Origin: Hymenobacter crusticola
GTDB lineage: Bacteria; Bacteroidota; Bacteroidia; Cytophagales; Hymenobacteraceae
Assembly: GCF_002154225.1 (NCBI RefSeq)
Contig: NZ_MTSE01000007.1
Coordinates: 124,001 to 188,000 of the forward strand
DNA length: 64,000 nt
Direction: 5' to 3'
Positions 52,708-62,658 of the stretch are shown here, one piece after another. The number at the start of each line of letters is the position of its first letter. The stretch's first letter is position 1. The notes under the pieces are model-generated. The model saw only the letters and a list, made by a program, of their open reading frames with translations, was not told where the DNA came from and searched no databases. Position numbers and translations under genes: made by a program.

Positions 52708-54051
52708 ATGAAAATCGCAGTAGTTGGTACGGGCTACGTTGGCCTGGTAACAGGCACATGTTTCGCCGAAGTGGGCATTGATGTTACTTGTATCGACATC
52801 GACCAGAAGAAGATTGACAACCTCAAGCAAGGTATTTTACCTATCTACGAGCCTGGCTTAGAAGAAATTGTATCTCGTAACGTGGATGCAGGACGTCTGC
52901 ACTTCTCCACTAACCTAGGCGAAGCTATTCAGGAGTGCGATGTTGCTTTCATTGCCGTGGGCACACCGCCCGGCGAAGATGGCTCCGCAGACCTGAAATA
53001 TGTGTTGGCTGTAGCCCGCAGTATCGGGGAGAATATGACCGACTACTGCGTAGTCGTAACCAAGAGCACCGTGCCTGTTGGTACGGCTGCCAAAGTGCGG
53101 CGTGAGATAGAGGCTGCCTTGGAGCGTCGCGACGCTGACATCGAGTTTGATGTTGCCTCCAACCCTGAGTTCCTGAAAGAAGGAGCAGCTATCGACGACT
53201 TCCTCAAGCCCGACCGCATTGTAGTAGGAGTATCTTCTGAGCGGGCTGAAGACGTAATGAGCAAGCTGTATAAGCCCTTCTTGCTTAATGGTCATCCAAT
53301 CATCTTCATGGACATTCCATCAGCGGAGATGACGAAGTACGCGGCCAACTCAATGCTAGCCACTAAGATATCGTTCATGAACGATATTGCTAACCTATGC
53401 GAAATCATGGGTGCTGACGTGAACATGGTGCGCAGAGGTATCGGCTCCGATGCCCGCATCGGCCACCGTTTTATCTACCCTGGTATCGGTTACGGCGGCT
53501 CTTGCTTCCCCAAAGACGTGAAAGCCCTGATCCGGACAGCTTCCGAAAATGGCTATGACATGCAAGTGCTCAAGGCCGTGGAAAGCGTAAACGAGGCACA
53601 GAAGTCTGTGCTGTTCGACAAAGTAAGCAAGCACTTTGGCGGCGAGTTGAAAGGCAAGAAAATGGCTATATGGGGCTTGTCCTTCAAACCAAAAACCGAT
53701 GACATGCGGGAGGCCCCATCGCTGGTAATCATCGAAAAACTGCTCAACGCAGGTTGCTCTGTATCTGCTTATGATCCGGTAGCTATACAGGAAGCCAAAC
53801 ATTCTCTTGGTGATACTATTACGTATGCCAAAGATCCGTTCGAGGCGCTGATTGATGCCGACGCGCTACTTGTGGTAACGGAGTGGCCTGAATTCCGTGC
53901 TCCTAACTTTGGGGTAGTAGGCAAGCTGATGAAAGAGAAAGCAATCTTTGATGGCCGCAACATCTACGATGCGAAGGAACTGGCGGAGCTAGGGTACACG
54001 TACCACTGCATTGGTATCAAGACGGCCCATAAAGAACCAGCTTCTGTGTAA
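52708..54051 (+). CDS. ugd: UDP-glucose 6-dehydrogenase
   Basis: Oxidises UDP-glucose to UDP-glucuronate with two NAD+. The 447-residue product has the Rossmann motif GTGYVGLVTGTCFAEVG at the N-terminus, and the catalytic Cys in GYGGSCFPKDVK. It supplies UDP-glucuronate, which the next gene decarboxylates. Part of the polysaccharide locus. Confidence 0.95.
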   Translation: MKIAVVGTGYVGLVTGTCFAEVGIDVTCIDIDQKKIDNLKQGILPIYEPGLEEIVSRNVDAGRLHFSTNLGEAIQECDVAFIAVGTPPGEDGSADLKYVLAVARSIGENMTDYCVVVTKSTVPVGTAAKVRREIEAALERRDADIEFDVASNPEFLKEGAAIDDFLKPDRIVVGVSSERAEDVMSKLYKPFLLNGHPIIFMDIPSAEMTKYAANSMLATKISFMNDIANLCEIMGADVNMVRRGIGSDARIGHRFIYPGIGYGGSCFPKDVKALIRTASENGYDMQVLKAVESVNEAQKSVLFDKVSKHFGGELKGKKMAIWGLSFKPKTDDMREAPSLVIIEKLLNAGCSVSAYDPVAIQEAKHSLGDTITYAKDPFEALIDADALLVVTEWPEFRAPNFGVVGKLMKEKAIFDGRNIYDAKELAELGYTYHCIGIKTAHKEPASV

Positions 54052-54061
54052 AGTCAATTAC

Positions 54062-54126
54062 TGATTGCTGGCTGTTACTTGTTAAGTAATTGTACTTGCA
54101 ACCTGACAGTCAGCGATCAGCAATCA
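54062..54126. repeat. Imperfect intergenic inverted repeat upstream of the UDP-glucuronate decarboxylase gene
   Basis: TGATTGCTG at 54062-54070 is complementary to CAGCAATCA at 54118-54126, with further partial pairing (GGCTGT/ACAGTC) inside. It fills the gap between ugd and the next gene and resembles dispersed intergenic repeats. Its copy number is unknown. Confidence 0.5.
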
Positions 54127-54138
54127 ACCATCAACTAC

Positions 54139-55089
54139 ATGTCAGACAAAAAACGCATACTGATTACCGGCGGCGCCGGCTTTCTAGGATCTCACCTCTG
54201 CGACCGTTTCTTGGCGGAAGGTTACCATGTTATTGCCATGGACAACCTCATCACTGGTAGCCTCGCAAACATTGAGCACTTGTTCGGCCGCGAAGAATTC
54301 GAGTTTTACCATCACGATGTATCAAAATTCGTGTTTGTTCCTGGTAAGCTCGACTATATCCTGCACTTTGCCTCGCCCGCGTCGCCTATCGATTATCTGA
54401 AAATTCCGATTCAGACGTTGAAGGTAGGTTCGCTGGGTACGCACAATCTGCTAGGCTTAGCCCGGGTAAAGAATGCTCGCATTCTCATCGCCAGCACCTC
54501 CGAGGTGTATGGTGATCCCGAAGTTCACCCTCAAGTGGAAGAGTACTTCGGCAACGTAAACCCTGTGGGTCCGCGCGGTTGCTACGACGAGGCCAAGCGT
54601 TTTCAGGAGGCCATTACGATGGCTTACCACACACACCATGGCCTAGAAACGCGTATTATTCGCATCTTCAATACCTATGGTCCGCGCATGCGTCTAGACG
54701 ACGGCCGGGTACTGCCAGCTTTCTTGTCGCAAGCATTACGCGGCGAGAACCTAACGGTGTTCGGCGACGGTTCCCAAACCCGTTCGTTCTGCTACGTAGA
54801 CGACTTGGTTGAGGGTATTTACCGATTGTTACTCTCCGACTATCCGCTTCCCGTGAACATCGGCAACCCGTCCGAAATCACGATCAAGGAGTTCGGAGAA
54901 GAGATTGCTAAGCTAGCTGGCGTAGAGTTTAAACCGGTTTATCAGCCGCTGCCGCAGAATGACCCCATGAAGCGGAAGCCAGACATTACCAAGGCTAAAG
55001 AAATTTTGGGTTGGGAGCCGAAGGTAGATCGTGCTGAAGGCCTGCGTCGTACGCTTGAATTCTTTAAAGAGCACGTGCCAGTAGCTTAA
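54139..55089 (+). CDS. UDP-glucuronate decarboxylase (UDP-xylose synthase), SDR family
   Basis: A 316-residue extended short-chain dehydrogenase. It has the NAD motif [11 protein letters not shown], the catalytic Ser-Thr near STSEVYG and YDEAK (Tyr-x-x-x-Lys). The product is closest in feature to UXS, which converts UDP-glucuronate to UDP-xylose, fitting its position just after ugd. The frame opens at 54079; ATG 54139 starts the conserved SDR sequence. A terminator follows. Confidence 0.92.
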   Translation: MSDKKRILITGGAGFLGSHLCDRFLAEGYHVIAMDNLITGSLANIEHLFGREEFEFYHHDVSKFVFVPGKLDYILHFASPASPIDYLKIPIQTLKVGSLGTHNLLGLARVKNARILIASTSEVYGDPEVHPQVEEYFGNVNPVGPRGCYDEAKRFQEAITMAYHTHHGLETRIIRIFNTYGPRMRLDDGRVLPAFLSQALRGENLTVFGDGSQTRSFCYVDDLVEGIYRLLLSDYPLPVNIGNPSEITIKEFGEEIAKLAGVEFKPVYQPLPQNDPMKRKPDITKAKEILGWEPKVDRAEGLRRTLEFFKEHVPVA

Positions 55090-55105
55090 ATCTTTAATAG
55101 CTTAA

Positions 55106-55147
55106 TTAAAAAACCCCAACCACCGGTAGGTGGTTGGGGTTTTTTAA
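55106..55147. terminator. Terminator after the UDP-glucuronate decarboxylase gene
   Basis: A 19-bp stem (CCCCAACCACC core with flanking A/T runs) around a 4-base loop, with strong T-tract. Confidence 0.92.
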
Positions 55148-55198
55148 TATTTTATATAAATTTACCAATTATTTCTCTGCCGCGCACTGTCCTCACCT

Positions 55199-55621
55199 AT
55201 GCAAAATGACCACTCTTGGAGCAAGCCACACTTAATTGAATTTCCAAGGATTGGCAACCCGCACGAGGGGTATATATCCGTGGGGGAGGGTGGCGGAAAA
55301 ATTCCTTTTGAAATCAAGCGTAGCTTCTGGACCTATTTCACGCCCGAAAGCATCGTACGGGGACGTCATGCACACTACCGAACCGAACAGGTGCTAATAG
55401 CCGTTACCGGGCGCATTGTGGTGTTTACTGAGCTGCCGGATGGCGAAATTCTTACTTTTCCACTAGAGCGAGCAGACGTCGGCGTGTACATTCCGCCAAA
55501 CGTTTGGCATACGATGCAGTACTCGCACACCGCTGTACAGTTGGTATTCGCCTCATCATCCTACAACGAGAAGGACTACATCCGGGATTATAACGTGTTT
55601 CGGGAAACATGGGCGAGGTAA
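55199..55621 (+). CDS. FdtA/QdtA-like sugar 3,4-ketoisomerase (WxcM-like cupin)
   Basis: A 140-residue cupin of the family that isomerises dTDP-4-keto-6-deoxyglucose to the 3-keto form. It has the motif RGRHAHYRTEQVL with histidines for catalysis, VGVYIPPNVWHTM, and the family C-terminus YNEKDYIRDYNVF. The next gene overlaps it by 13 bases, and the third is the matching aminotransferase. The stereochemistry at C4, which separates FdtA from QdtA, cannot be read from sequence here. Confidence 0.88.
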   Translation: MQNDHSWSKPHLIEFPRIGNPHEGYISVGEGGGKIPFEIKRSFWTYFTPESIVRGRHAHYRTEQVLIAVTGRIVVFTELPDGEILTFPLERADVGVYIPPNVWHTMQYSHTAVQLVFASSSYNEKDYIRDYNVFRETWAR

Positions 55622-56550
55622 TAGAAGCGCTAATAGTTGCTCGTAGCGCAAAGCTATTTTTCTATTCGCCTTATGCCGGCTTGCGCACCCTCGATACCAC
55701 GAAACAACAAGAGTTGTTTGGTATTGGAAAAGCTAGGTCCTTCACGACTCATCCCCAGCACTACTTGTTTGAAGTAGTGTCACCGGCTGGGCCTATCCAA
55801 TTTTTGTATCAGCTTTTATCGTGGGATACTGATTTTTTTGGCGCTCCTAGCTATAAGCTGTTCACGGTTCTATTCGCCGATAATACATCACTGGAAGCAT
55901 TAGCTCACGCGGCCGAAGTATTCAAAAAGGAGCTACAGCAGGCTCGCTTCTATTGTTTCGCAGATATACCTGCCGAAGATAGCAAGCTTATTCAGGCGCT
56001 TACTAGTGCTGGGTGGCGTTGCGTAGAAAATAGACTGACGTACTTCCACGATGCCGTTGCCACCTTCCAACACAGTCGGTATTCTGTTCGCAGCGCGCGC
56101 GCAGACGAAGCGGCTCACCTAGGGGCAATAGCGGCCACTGCTCGCAATGAGTACGACCGATTTCACGCCGATGGTTGGTTCGGGCCAGTGGTAGCCGATG
56201 CTTTTCTGGCGCGCTATGCATCCGCCGCTGTGCTTGGCTACTGCGACCAAGTGTTGGTCCCAAATGAGCCAGGGTTTCCTGTTGATTCCTTCTTAGCTAT
56301 CAGCGATTTGAATTCCGATGCTGCTTATCTAGGCTGTGGCTTCTCGCGCGTTGTTCTGGCAGCCGTGGGTATCGCTAATCGGGGCTGGCACTTGAAGTTA
56401 GTCGCCGAAACTATTCAGCGTGCCCATCAGCTCAACCAACGCTATGTGTTGATGACCACGCAGGCCACTAACCGCGCCGTATTCCGGACGTGCGAAAAAC
56501 TGGGTTTTAAGCTAGGTGGGTGTAGCCACATCCTGGCCTGCTCCAACTGA
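55609..56550 (+). CDS. GNAT-family acyltransferase, WecD/RffC-like, for an amino sugar
   Basis: A 313-residue protein whose middle has the [16 protein letters not shown] motif, the hallmark of the RffC/WecD acyltransferases that acetylate dTDP-4-amino-4,6-dideoxygalactose. The C-terminal GNAT fold has the acyl-CoA region near residues 265-305 ([19 protein letters not shown]). It begins inside the 3' end of the ketoisomerase gene (13-base overlap), so it is coupled to it. In this context it probably acylates the 3-amino sugar in place of a hexapeptide FdtC/QdtC enzyme; the acyl group is unknown. Confidence 0.78.
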   Translation: MGEVIEALIVARSAKLFFYSPYAGLRTLDTTKQQELFGIGKARSFTTHPQHYLFEVVSPAGPIQFLYQLLSWDTDFFGAPSYKLFTVLFADNTSLEALAHAAEVFKKELQQARFYCFADIPAEDSKLIQALTSAGWRCVENRLTYFHDAVATFQHSRYSVRSARADEAAHLGAIAATARNEYDRFHADGWFGPVVADAFLARYASAAVLGYCDQVLVPNEPGFPVDSFLAISDLNSDAAYLGCGFSRVVLAAVGIANRGWHLKLVAETIQRAHQLNQRYVLMTTQATNRAVFRTCEKLGFKLGGCSHILACSN

Positions 56551-56566
56551 CCTGAGGTACGGTATC

Positions 56567-57679
56567 ATGTCTATTCCCTTTCTGTCTTTCGGACCACAAA
56601 ATCAGCAAATACGGGCGCAGGTGCTAGCTGCCATGGCACAAGTATTTGACTCGGAGTGGTACGTGCTAGGTGAAGCTGTAAAGCGCTTTGAAGCCGAGTA
56701 CGCCGTTTTCAATCAAACGGCTGCCTGTGTAGGGGTTGCTAATGGCTTAGATGCCCTGCACCTAGCTTTGCGTGCGCTCGGTATTCGCGCTGGCGACGAG
56801 GTGCTGGTACCATCCAATACGTACATCGCTACCTGGCTGGCCGTATCGATGGTAGGTGCTACGCCAGTGCCAGTCGAGCCGAACCTTGCCACCTACAACC
56901 TAGATCCGGCGCGGCTGGAAGCCGCTATCACACCACGCACTCGCGCTATCCTACCGGTGCATCTGTATGGGCAGGCCTGTCAGATGTCGGAAATTATGGC
57001 TATTGCGACAAAGTACAACCTACATGTAGTGGAAGATAATGCACAGGCTCAAGGCGCATCCTTCGGCGGACAGCCAACGGGAAGCTTTGGGATACTCAAC
57101 GCAACCAGCTTTTATCCAGGTAAAAACTTAGGTGCCCTAGGGGATGCAGGCGCCATCACCACGAACGATACAGACCTAGCACAGCAACTGCAGGCCCTGC
57201 GAAACTACGGTTCGCAGCAGAAGTATTACAATGAAGTGCTTGGCTACAACTCCCGACTGGATGAGCTGCAAGCAGCCGTACTGAGTGTCAAGCTGCCTTT
57301 CCTGACTGAGTGGACGCAGCAGCGCCAAGCCATTGCTGCCCAATATCAAGCAGAACTTGCTGGTATCCCGGAGCTGCATTTGCCTGTTGTGGCTCCGGAT
57401 GCCACGCACGTCTACCATCTGTATGTAGTGCGTTCGTCGAAGCGCAATGCTCTGCAGCGCTATCTAGCTGAGCAAGGCATCGGCACACTTATTCACTACC
57501 CTGTTCCTCCTCATTCACAAGTAGCCTACAAAAACCTAGGCTATCAAGCGGGCGACTTTCCCGTGGCTGAAGAAATAGCAGCTACCTGCTTGAGCTTGCC
57601 GCTGTGGCCGGGTATGAGTCACGAGCAGGTGAAGACTATTGCGGAGCATATTCATTCTTTCCACCACAAGCATGAGTAA
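56567..57679 (+). CDS. DegT/DnrJ/EryC1/StrS aminotransferase (FdtB/QdtB-like)
   Basis: A 370-residue PLP enzyme that transaminates the 3-keto sugar. It has the sugar aminotransferase motif [27 protein letters not shown], and the Lys in [14 protein letters not shown] start at ATG 56567 ([11 protein letters not shown]); the open frame from 56516 lies inside the preceding gene. The upstream gene ends 16 bases before, and the downstream gene starts 8 bases before its stop, indicating an operon. Confidence 0.92.
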   Translation: MSIPFLSFGPQNQQIRAQVLAAMAQVFDSEWYVLGEAVKRFEAEYAVFNQTAACVGVANGLDALHLALRALGIRAGDEVLVPSNTYIATWLAVSMVGATPVPVEPNLATYNLDPARLEAAITPRTRAILPVHLYGQACQMSEIMAIATKYNLHVVEDNAQAQGASFGGQPTGSFGILNATSFYPGKNLGALGDAGAITTNDTDLAQQLQALRNYGSQQKYYNEVLGYNSRLDELQAAVLSVKLPFLTEWTQQRQAIAAQYQAELAGIPELHLPVVAPDATHVYHLYVVRSSKRNALQRYLAEQGIGTLIHYPVPPHSQVAYKNLGYQAGDFPVAEEIAATCLSLPLWPGMSHEQVKTIAEHIHSFHHKHE

Positions 57680-59159
57680 GGTGAAAGAGCGGGTAAGCGC
57701 ACCTCTGATCAGTAGCACCCAGCAGGAGAGAAAGGTAAGTAGAGTCTGGATGGTGCTGTTAGCGCTGACTATTTTACCTTTTTTACTGTTAGCCTGCTAC
57801 ACCTATCCGAGCATCCATGACAACTATTTGACAGCCAATGCAATCCTTCGTGGTGGCCGTGCGCACTATATAGTTAAGACTTACTATACCTGGAGTGGAC
57901 GCTACTCGGAGCTCGTATTGAAAGCCTATCTGGAGCCATTGACTTACCAAAATGCATGGCAGTTAGAAAAAATAGGTGCTGTTGGTGTCATTCTAGGCTT
58001 TTTCGCTAGTATTTATGGCCTATTGAAGGTGTTAGCCAAGGAGAAAAAAATAAAGTCTCCTTTCGCTAGTAGTCTGCTACTCTTTACTTTATTTCTTAAC
58101 GGTCTTTCAAGCGTTGGACCAGTCTTTTACTGGTTTGATGGCTATACTGCCTACACAGCGGGCATTATCATTTTCTTGATGTTGCTGAGTTGTCTAGCCG
58201 CGATGCACCAGACCCAGCGCAGTAGCTACGAACGCTTTTTTTATTTCGTAGGGGCATGTCTAGCTACTATCGTCGGAGTAGGGACCTATGAAACTGTGTT
58301 GCTAGCTCTCGGCTGGCTGCTTTCAACGGGCCTAATCGTAACCTTCAAACAGAAGGGGAGTACTCGCTGGTGGTGGCTGTCGTTGTTTCTACTATGGCTG
58401 CTGAGTGCTTGTTTCTCTCTGAGTGCTCCCGGCAACCTCAGCCGGGCTGCTACTGCGTTGCCTAGCGATACCCATCTATTCGCTGTTGGCCGCATCATGG
58501 TCTCTGGGGTAAAGAGTCTTTATTTTATGAGTAGCATGCTCCTAAGTTGGAGCAACAATTTGCTGCTGATACTCGGAACCATCGTTCTGCTACCGTTTGT
58601 GACTCACCGCCAACAAGAGTGCTCTAGCTTTTTAAGTATTCCCAAGGCACGACGCGTAATCAGCCTATTACTTTGGTTAGTAGCCGGATTAAGCGTGTGC
58701 ATTTTCCCTTCTATCCTTGTTTATCAGGACGTCTGGGAACATACTTGGCAGTGCGTTTACGGCTTTTTCCTTTTAGGCTGGGCATTTAGTGCCTCAATAG
58801 CCTTTCGTTGGTTACGACCTAGGTATGCCATATTCGAGCGGGCTCTTACAGACAAAGTGCAGCTGGTTTGTCGGATAGCATTTCTATTGATCTGTTTCGG
58901 CGGAAGCAATAGTAATACGAATATCGCCTACTTGGACCTAAAGTTTCGTGCCCCTGAATACTATCAACGCACCTTGCAACGCACACTCGATATGCAACAA
59001 GCTCAATACTCAGGTAAAGTTGGACGTGTTGCATCAGTTCTTTCCGCCCCAGAGAGTTATAAACAGCCAAAGATCCTGTACACAGTACCTTATAACGATA
59101 ATGATGTAGTTGGCTTTGCGCATTATTATGGAGTAGACAGCGTGCTAGCACAACCTTAA
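57672..59159 (+). CDS. Polytopic membrane protein of the polysaccharide locus (DUF6056-like)
   Basis: A 495-residue protein with about ten to twelve membrane segments and few charged loops. The first periplasmic loop carries [20 protein letters not shown] and [10 protein letters not shown], resembling DUF6056 and GT-C membrane glycosyltransferases. Function unknown; its place between aminosugar synthesis and a DPM-type glycosyltransferase suggests lipid-linked sugar transfer or modification. ATG 57672 overlaps the aminotransferase stop. Confidence 0.7.
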   Translation: MSKVKERVSAPLISSTQQERKVSRVWMVLLALTILPFLLLACYTYPSIHDNYLTANAILRGGRAHYIVKTYYTWSGRYSELVLKAYLEPLTYQNAWQLEKIGAVGVILGFFASIYGLLKVLAKEKKIKSPFASSLLLFTLFLNGLSSVGPVFYWFDGYTAYTAGIIIFLMLLSCLAAMHQTQRSSYERFFYFVGACLATIVGVGTYETVLLALGWLLSTGLIVTFKQKGSTRWWWLSLFLLWLLSACFSLSAPGNLSRAATALPSDTHLFAVGRIMVSGVKSLYFMSSMLLSWSNNLLLILGTIVLLPFVTHRQQECSSFLSIPKARRVISLLLWLVAGLSVCIFPSILVYQDVWEHTWQCVYGFFLLGWAFSASIAFRWLRPRYAIFERALTDKVQLVCRIAFLLICFGGSNSNTNIAYLDLKFRAPEYYQRTLQRTLDMQQAQYSGKVGRVASVLSAPESYKQPKILYTVPYNDNDVVGFAHYYGVDSVLAQP

Positions 59160-59217
59160 AGGAACAGTCCCTGCAAGTGGCTGCATTGCATCGTTAGGCT
59201 GCTTACTTTTACTGCCT

Positions 59218-60177
59218 ATGCCTACGCTTTCTATCGTCGTTCCGTGTTATTTTAACGAGGCGAACATTCCCGTTACTGCCCACGAGCTGATTGCTAACGA
59301 AGCCCTGTTCCCGCCTGAGGTCGCCTTTGAATACGTGATGGTCGACGACGGTTCACGTGATGGTACTTTGCAGCAGCTACTGCTATTCCAGGCCGCGCAT
59401 CCCGATAAAGTGCGAGTAGTAGAACTCGCTGGCAATGTAGGGTCATACAATGCTATTGTAGCCGGCATGGAGTACGCTACAGGCGACTGCCTAGCCATCA
59501 TTACCGCTGATATGCAAGATCCGCCGGAGCTGATGGTACAGATGTACGACTATTGGAAAAAAGGATTGAAGCTTATTATTGGCAACCGACAAGACCGGGA
59601 AGAGACAGGTATACAAAAGCTCTTCTCCAATGCTTTTCATGCGTTGATGAAGCGTATTGCTCTCCCCAATATCCCCGACGGCGGCTTCGACTTTGTTTTC
59701 TTTGACCGGCAAGTAAGTGAAGAAATACTGCGCATCAAGGAGCGCAATAGCAATATCTTCTACCTAATGGTCTGGCTAGGTTACCCTTATGTCAACATTC
59801 CCTATGTGCGGCGCAAACGCAAGCTCGGGAAGTCGCGCTGGACGCTTCAAAAGAAGGTAAAGCTCCTGATAGACTCTATTATGGCTTTTTCCTTTTTTCC
59901 AATCCGCGCAATTTCTGTGCTCGGTATTCTGCTTGGTTTAAGCGCATTGTTTTACGGCATCTACCTGGCGGTGCTGCGTACTATTGGTGATATACAGGTC
60001 GAAGGTTGGACGGGCCTGATGGTCGTCATGTTGTTCGTCGCGGCCTTCCAGATGATAGCGCTAGGTATTATTGGGGAGTATGTGTGGCGTGGGTTGGATG
60101 CCACTCGTAAGCGGCCGTTGTATGTAGTACGACAGGTACATGGACAGCAAAAGGAGGCACAAAACCTACCCGACTAG
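59218..60177 (+). CDS. Family 2 glycosyltransferase, GtrB/DPM1-like
   Basis: A 319-residue enzyme predicted to charge a polyprenyl phosphate with a sugar. The N-terminus holds the GT2 fold (LSIVVPCYFNEANIPVT; DDGSRDGT; ADMQDPPELM, the typical DPM acidic motif). Two C-terminal hydrophobic segments (about residues 230-255 and 265-295) anchor it in the membrane. Such proteins work with an integral flippase or GtrC-type transferase, for which the upstream polytopic protein is a candidate. Confidence 0.9.
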   Translation: MPTLSIVVPCYFNEANIPVTAHELIANEALFPPEVAFEYVMVDDGSRDGTLQQLLLFQAAHPDKVRVVELAGNVGSYNAIVAGMEYATGDCLAIITADMQDPPELMVQMYDYWKKGLKLIIGNRQDREETGIQKLFSNAFHALMKRIALPNIPDGGFDFVFFDRQVSEEILRIKERNSNIFYLMVWLGYPYVNIPYVRRKRKLGKSRWTLQKKVKLLIDSIMAFSFFPIRAISVLGILLGLSALFYGIYLAVLRTIGDIQVEGWTGLMVVMLFVAAFQMIALGIIGEYVWRGLDATRKRPLYVVRQVHGQQKEAQNLPD

Positions 60178-60374
60178 CTTCCTAGTACTACGTTTTCGAT
60201 AGCTCGTTCTACCGTGCTATAAAATGATATACTATTATTAGTCAGATAGTTGCAGCTTATTATGAAATATTAGTAAGCACAGATGGCTTGTTTATTGGAG
60301 AGCCGCCTAAGAGGAGAAATCGTTGCTAACACCATGCATAAAATCGTGATAACAGCGCTTGGTTTTGTTTTGAT

Positions 60375-60382
60375 TAACTTTG
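60375..60382 (+). promoter_or_regulatory. -7 promoter box upstream of the Wzm gene
   Basis: TAACTTTG matches TAnnTTTG, 29 bases upstream of the GTG start at 60412. It suggests a separate promoter for the exporter genes, although a -33 TTG is absent at the normal spacing. Confidence 0.45.
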
Positions 60383-60411
60383 TGCCCCCAAATAGCCTCT
60401 TATAGTTCACT

Positions 60412-61311
60412 GTGGATTCTACTAACGTTTTAACCAAACCTGAGCGCCCAACACTTCCATCTGTAGAGTCAGAGGAGTGGACCGAGGTCATCCAGCCCCG
60501 AACTAATTTGCTGGACCTAGGGCTAAAAGATGTATGGCGCTATCGAGATTTAGTAATGTTGTTTGTTCGTCGTGACTTTGTCTCGACTTATAAGCAGACG
60601 GTGCTAGGACCAATCTGGTTTTTCATTCAACCGCTGCTGACTACTATTACTTATGTTATCATTTTTGGTAACGTTGCTAAGCTTTCCACTGATGGTTTGC
60701 CCATGATGGTCTTTTACCTCTCCGGTATCACCATCTGGAATTACTTTGCTCAGACGTTGACAAATACTTCTACTGTCTTTCGTGACAATGCTGGTATGTT
60801 CGGTAAAGTATACTTTCCTCGGCTTACTATGCCCTTATCTATTGTTATCTCAAACTTGGTACGGTTTGCCATTCAGTTCGGGTTATTCGTTATTGTGTGG
60901 CTGTACTATTTGCTGAAGGGAGGAAGTGGCATACATCCTAATTGGTTCATTGCGCTTACACCTGTTCTGATAATAATTATGGGGTTGATGTCTCTGGGTT
61001 TAGGGATGATTTTCAGCGCCATGACCACCAAATACCGAGATCTGGCAATGTTGCTGGCGTTTGGCGTACAATTATTAATGTATGCTACACCAGTTATCTA
61101 TCCTCTATCCAGTATTACAGGAAAATATCGTCTGCTCATTTTAGCTAACCCTATGACGTCAATCGTAGAGTCGTTCCGCTACGCCTTCTTAGGGTCTGGT
61201 ACATTCGCGTGGAGCTACCTGGTATATAGTTTAGCGTTCACAATAGTTATTCTACTAACAGGTATCATCATCTTCAACCGCGTACAAAAAAGCTTTACTG
61301 ATACGGTATAA
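60412..61311 (+). CDS. wzm: O-antigen/polysaccharide ABC transporter permease
   Basis: A 299-residue ABC-2 type permease with six membrane helices; it pairs with the ATPase encoded 48 bases downstream. The GTG start at 60412 (MDSTNVLTKPERP) gives a charged cytoplasmic N-terminus; the family core YRDLVMLFVRRDFVSTYKQT follows at about residue 44. It exports lipid-linked polysaccharide, with the chain recognised by Wzt. Confidence 0.92.
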   Translation: MDSTNVLTKPERPTLPSVESEEWTEVIQPRTNLLDLGLKDVWRYRDLVMLFVRRDFVSTYKQTVLGPIWFFIQPLLTTITYVIIFGNVAKLSTDGLPMMVFYLSGITIWNYFAQTLTNTSTVFRDNAGMFGKVYFPRLTMPLSIVISNLVRFAIQFGLFVIVWLYYLLKGGSGIHPNWFIALTPVLIIIMGLMSLGLGMIFSAMTTKYRDLAMLLAFGVQLLMYATPVIYPLSSITGKYRLLILANPMTSIVESFRYAFLGSGTFAWSYLVYSLAFTIVILLTGIIIFNRVQKSFTDTV

Positions 61312-61359
61312 GGCAGCTTTTACTGCTTTTTATTTTGCTTCTCAATAAGCCGAAGACGA

Positions 61360-62622
61360 ATGAGTGATATTGCGATAAAAGTAGAAAACCTAGGTAAGCT
61401 TTACCGTTTGGGTGAAGTAGGTACGGGTACGATAAGCCAGGATTTAAATCGCTGGTGGGCCAGAGTGCGTGGCAAAGAAGATCCTTTCGCTACAATTGGA
61501 GAAACTAATGATCGTACAAGTAAAGGTACCAGTGATTTTGTTTGGTCACTGAAAGACGTAAATTTTGAAGTAAAAAAAGGAGAGGTGCTTGGGATAATCG
61601 GTCGTAATGGCGCCGGTAAATCTACTTTGCTTAAAATTCTTTCGAAAATAACAGCGCCAACTACAGGTAAGATTAAAATAGATGGCCGTATTGCTTCTCT
61701 GTTAGAAGTAGGCACTGGTTTTCACCCTGAGTTGACAGGTCGAGAGAATATCTTTTTGAACGGTGCTATATTAGGTATGAGCAAAGCCGAAATCCGTAGC
61801 AAGTTCGATGAGATTGTAGACTTCTCTGGAGTAGAACGCTACATCGATACTCCTGTCAAGCGATATAGCAGTGGTATGTACGTGCGCTTAGCCTTTGCAG
61901 TATCTGCTTTCTTAGAACCAGAAATCTTAATTGTAGATGAAGTATTAGCCGTAGGCGACGCGGAATTTCAAAAGAAGTGTCTGGGACGAATGAAAGATGT
62001 AAGTGTGAATGATGGCCGGACTATATTATTTGTTAGTCATGATATGAGCGCTATACAAAGACTATGCACTCAATCTATCTTGTTGAATAAAGGAGTAGTC
62101 GGGTTCTCAGGCTATACTGGTAAAGTAATAGAGAAGTACTTAACGGAAAATCATCAAAGTGCTTCCTTGAAATGGAAATATAAAGGTGATATGTCGAAAG
62201 TGTCCTTGAAACTTATTTCGGCTGAAATTAATGAAATATCTGCAGGAGAAAAGAATATTAGCATAGAAATTAGTTTGACTTATTTTCATAATTTAATCCA
62301 TAAAGATTCATTTATAGCAGTTGATTTACACGATAGTAGAGAAAATGTATTGATGCAAGCGCTGCCAACTTTAGATAAATTCTTAAAATTTAGAAGTAAT
62401 GAGTATTCTAACTATAAATTGTCTATTGAGTTACCTCCATTAATTCCTGGAGAGTATTTTGTGAGTTTTTGGGCAGGGTCTCATAACGATCAAACAATAG
62501 ATTTTGAAAACGAGATTTTGCGTTTTGAGATTGTTGAATCACCAACTGAAGGTAGACTCTTTCCACACACAACAGACCACGGCTATGTTGTTCCATTCTC
62601 AAGTATTGCTCCCAATAACTAA
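61360..62622 (+). CDS. wzt: Polysaccharide ABC transporter ATPase with carbohydrate-binding C-terminal domain
   Basis: A 420-residue Wzt. The ATPase has Walker A (GRNGAGKSTLL, near residue 84), the signature YSSGMYVR, Walker B (ILIVDEVLAVGD) and H-loop (VSHD). From about residue 265 a beta-rich carbohydrate-binding domain follows (ASLKWKYKGDMSKVSL to SIAPNN), which decides which polysaccharide is exported. The DNA becomes abruptly AT-rich at this boundary, near 62150. Ends 36 bases before the FkbM gene. Confidence 0.93.
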   Translation: MSDIAIKVENLGKLYRLGEVGTGTISQDLNRWWARVRGKEDPFATIGETNDRTSKGTSDFVWSLKDVNFEVKKGEVLGIIGRNGAGKSTLLKILSKITAPTTGKIKIDGRIASLLEVGTGFHPELTGRENIFLNGAILGMSKAEIRSKFDEIVDFSGVERYIDTPVKRYSSGMYVRLAFAVSAFLEPEILIVDEVLAVGDAEFQKKCLGRMKDVSVNDGRTILFVSHDMSAIQRLCTQSILLNKGVVGFSGYTGKVIEKYLTENHQSASLKWKYKGDMSKVSLKLISAEINEISAGEKNISIEISLTYFHNLIHKDSFIAVDLHDSRENVLMQALPTLDKFLKFRSNEYSNYKLSIELPPLIPGEYFVSFWAGSHNDQTIDFENEILRFEIVESPTEGRLFPHTTDHGYVVPFSSIAPNN

Positions 62623-62658
62623 AACATACGGAGTTTGTTTCTTCTAAGGATCAAAAAG

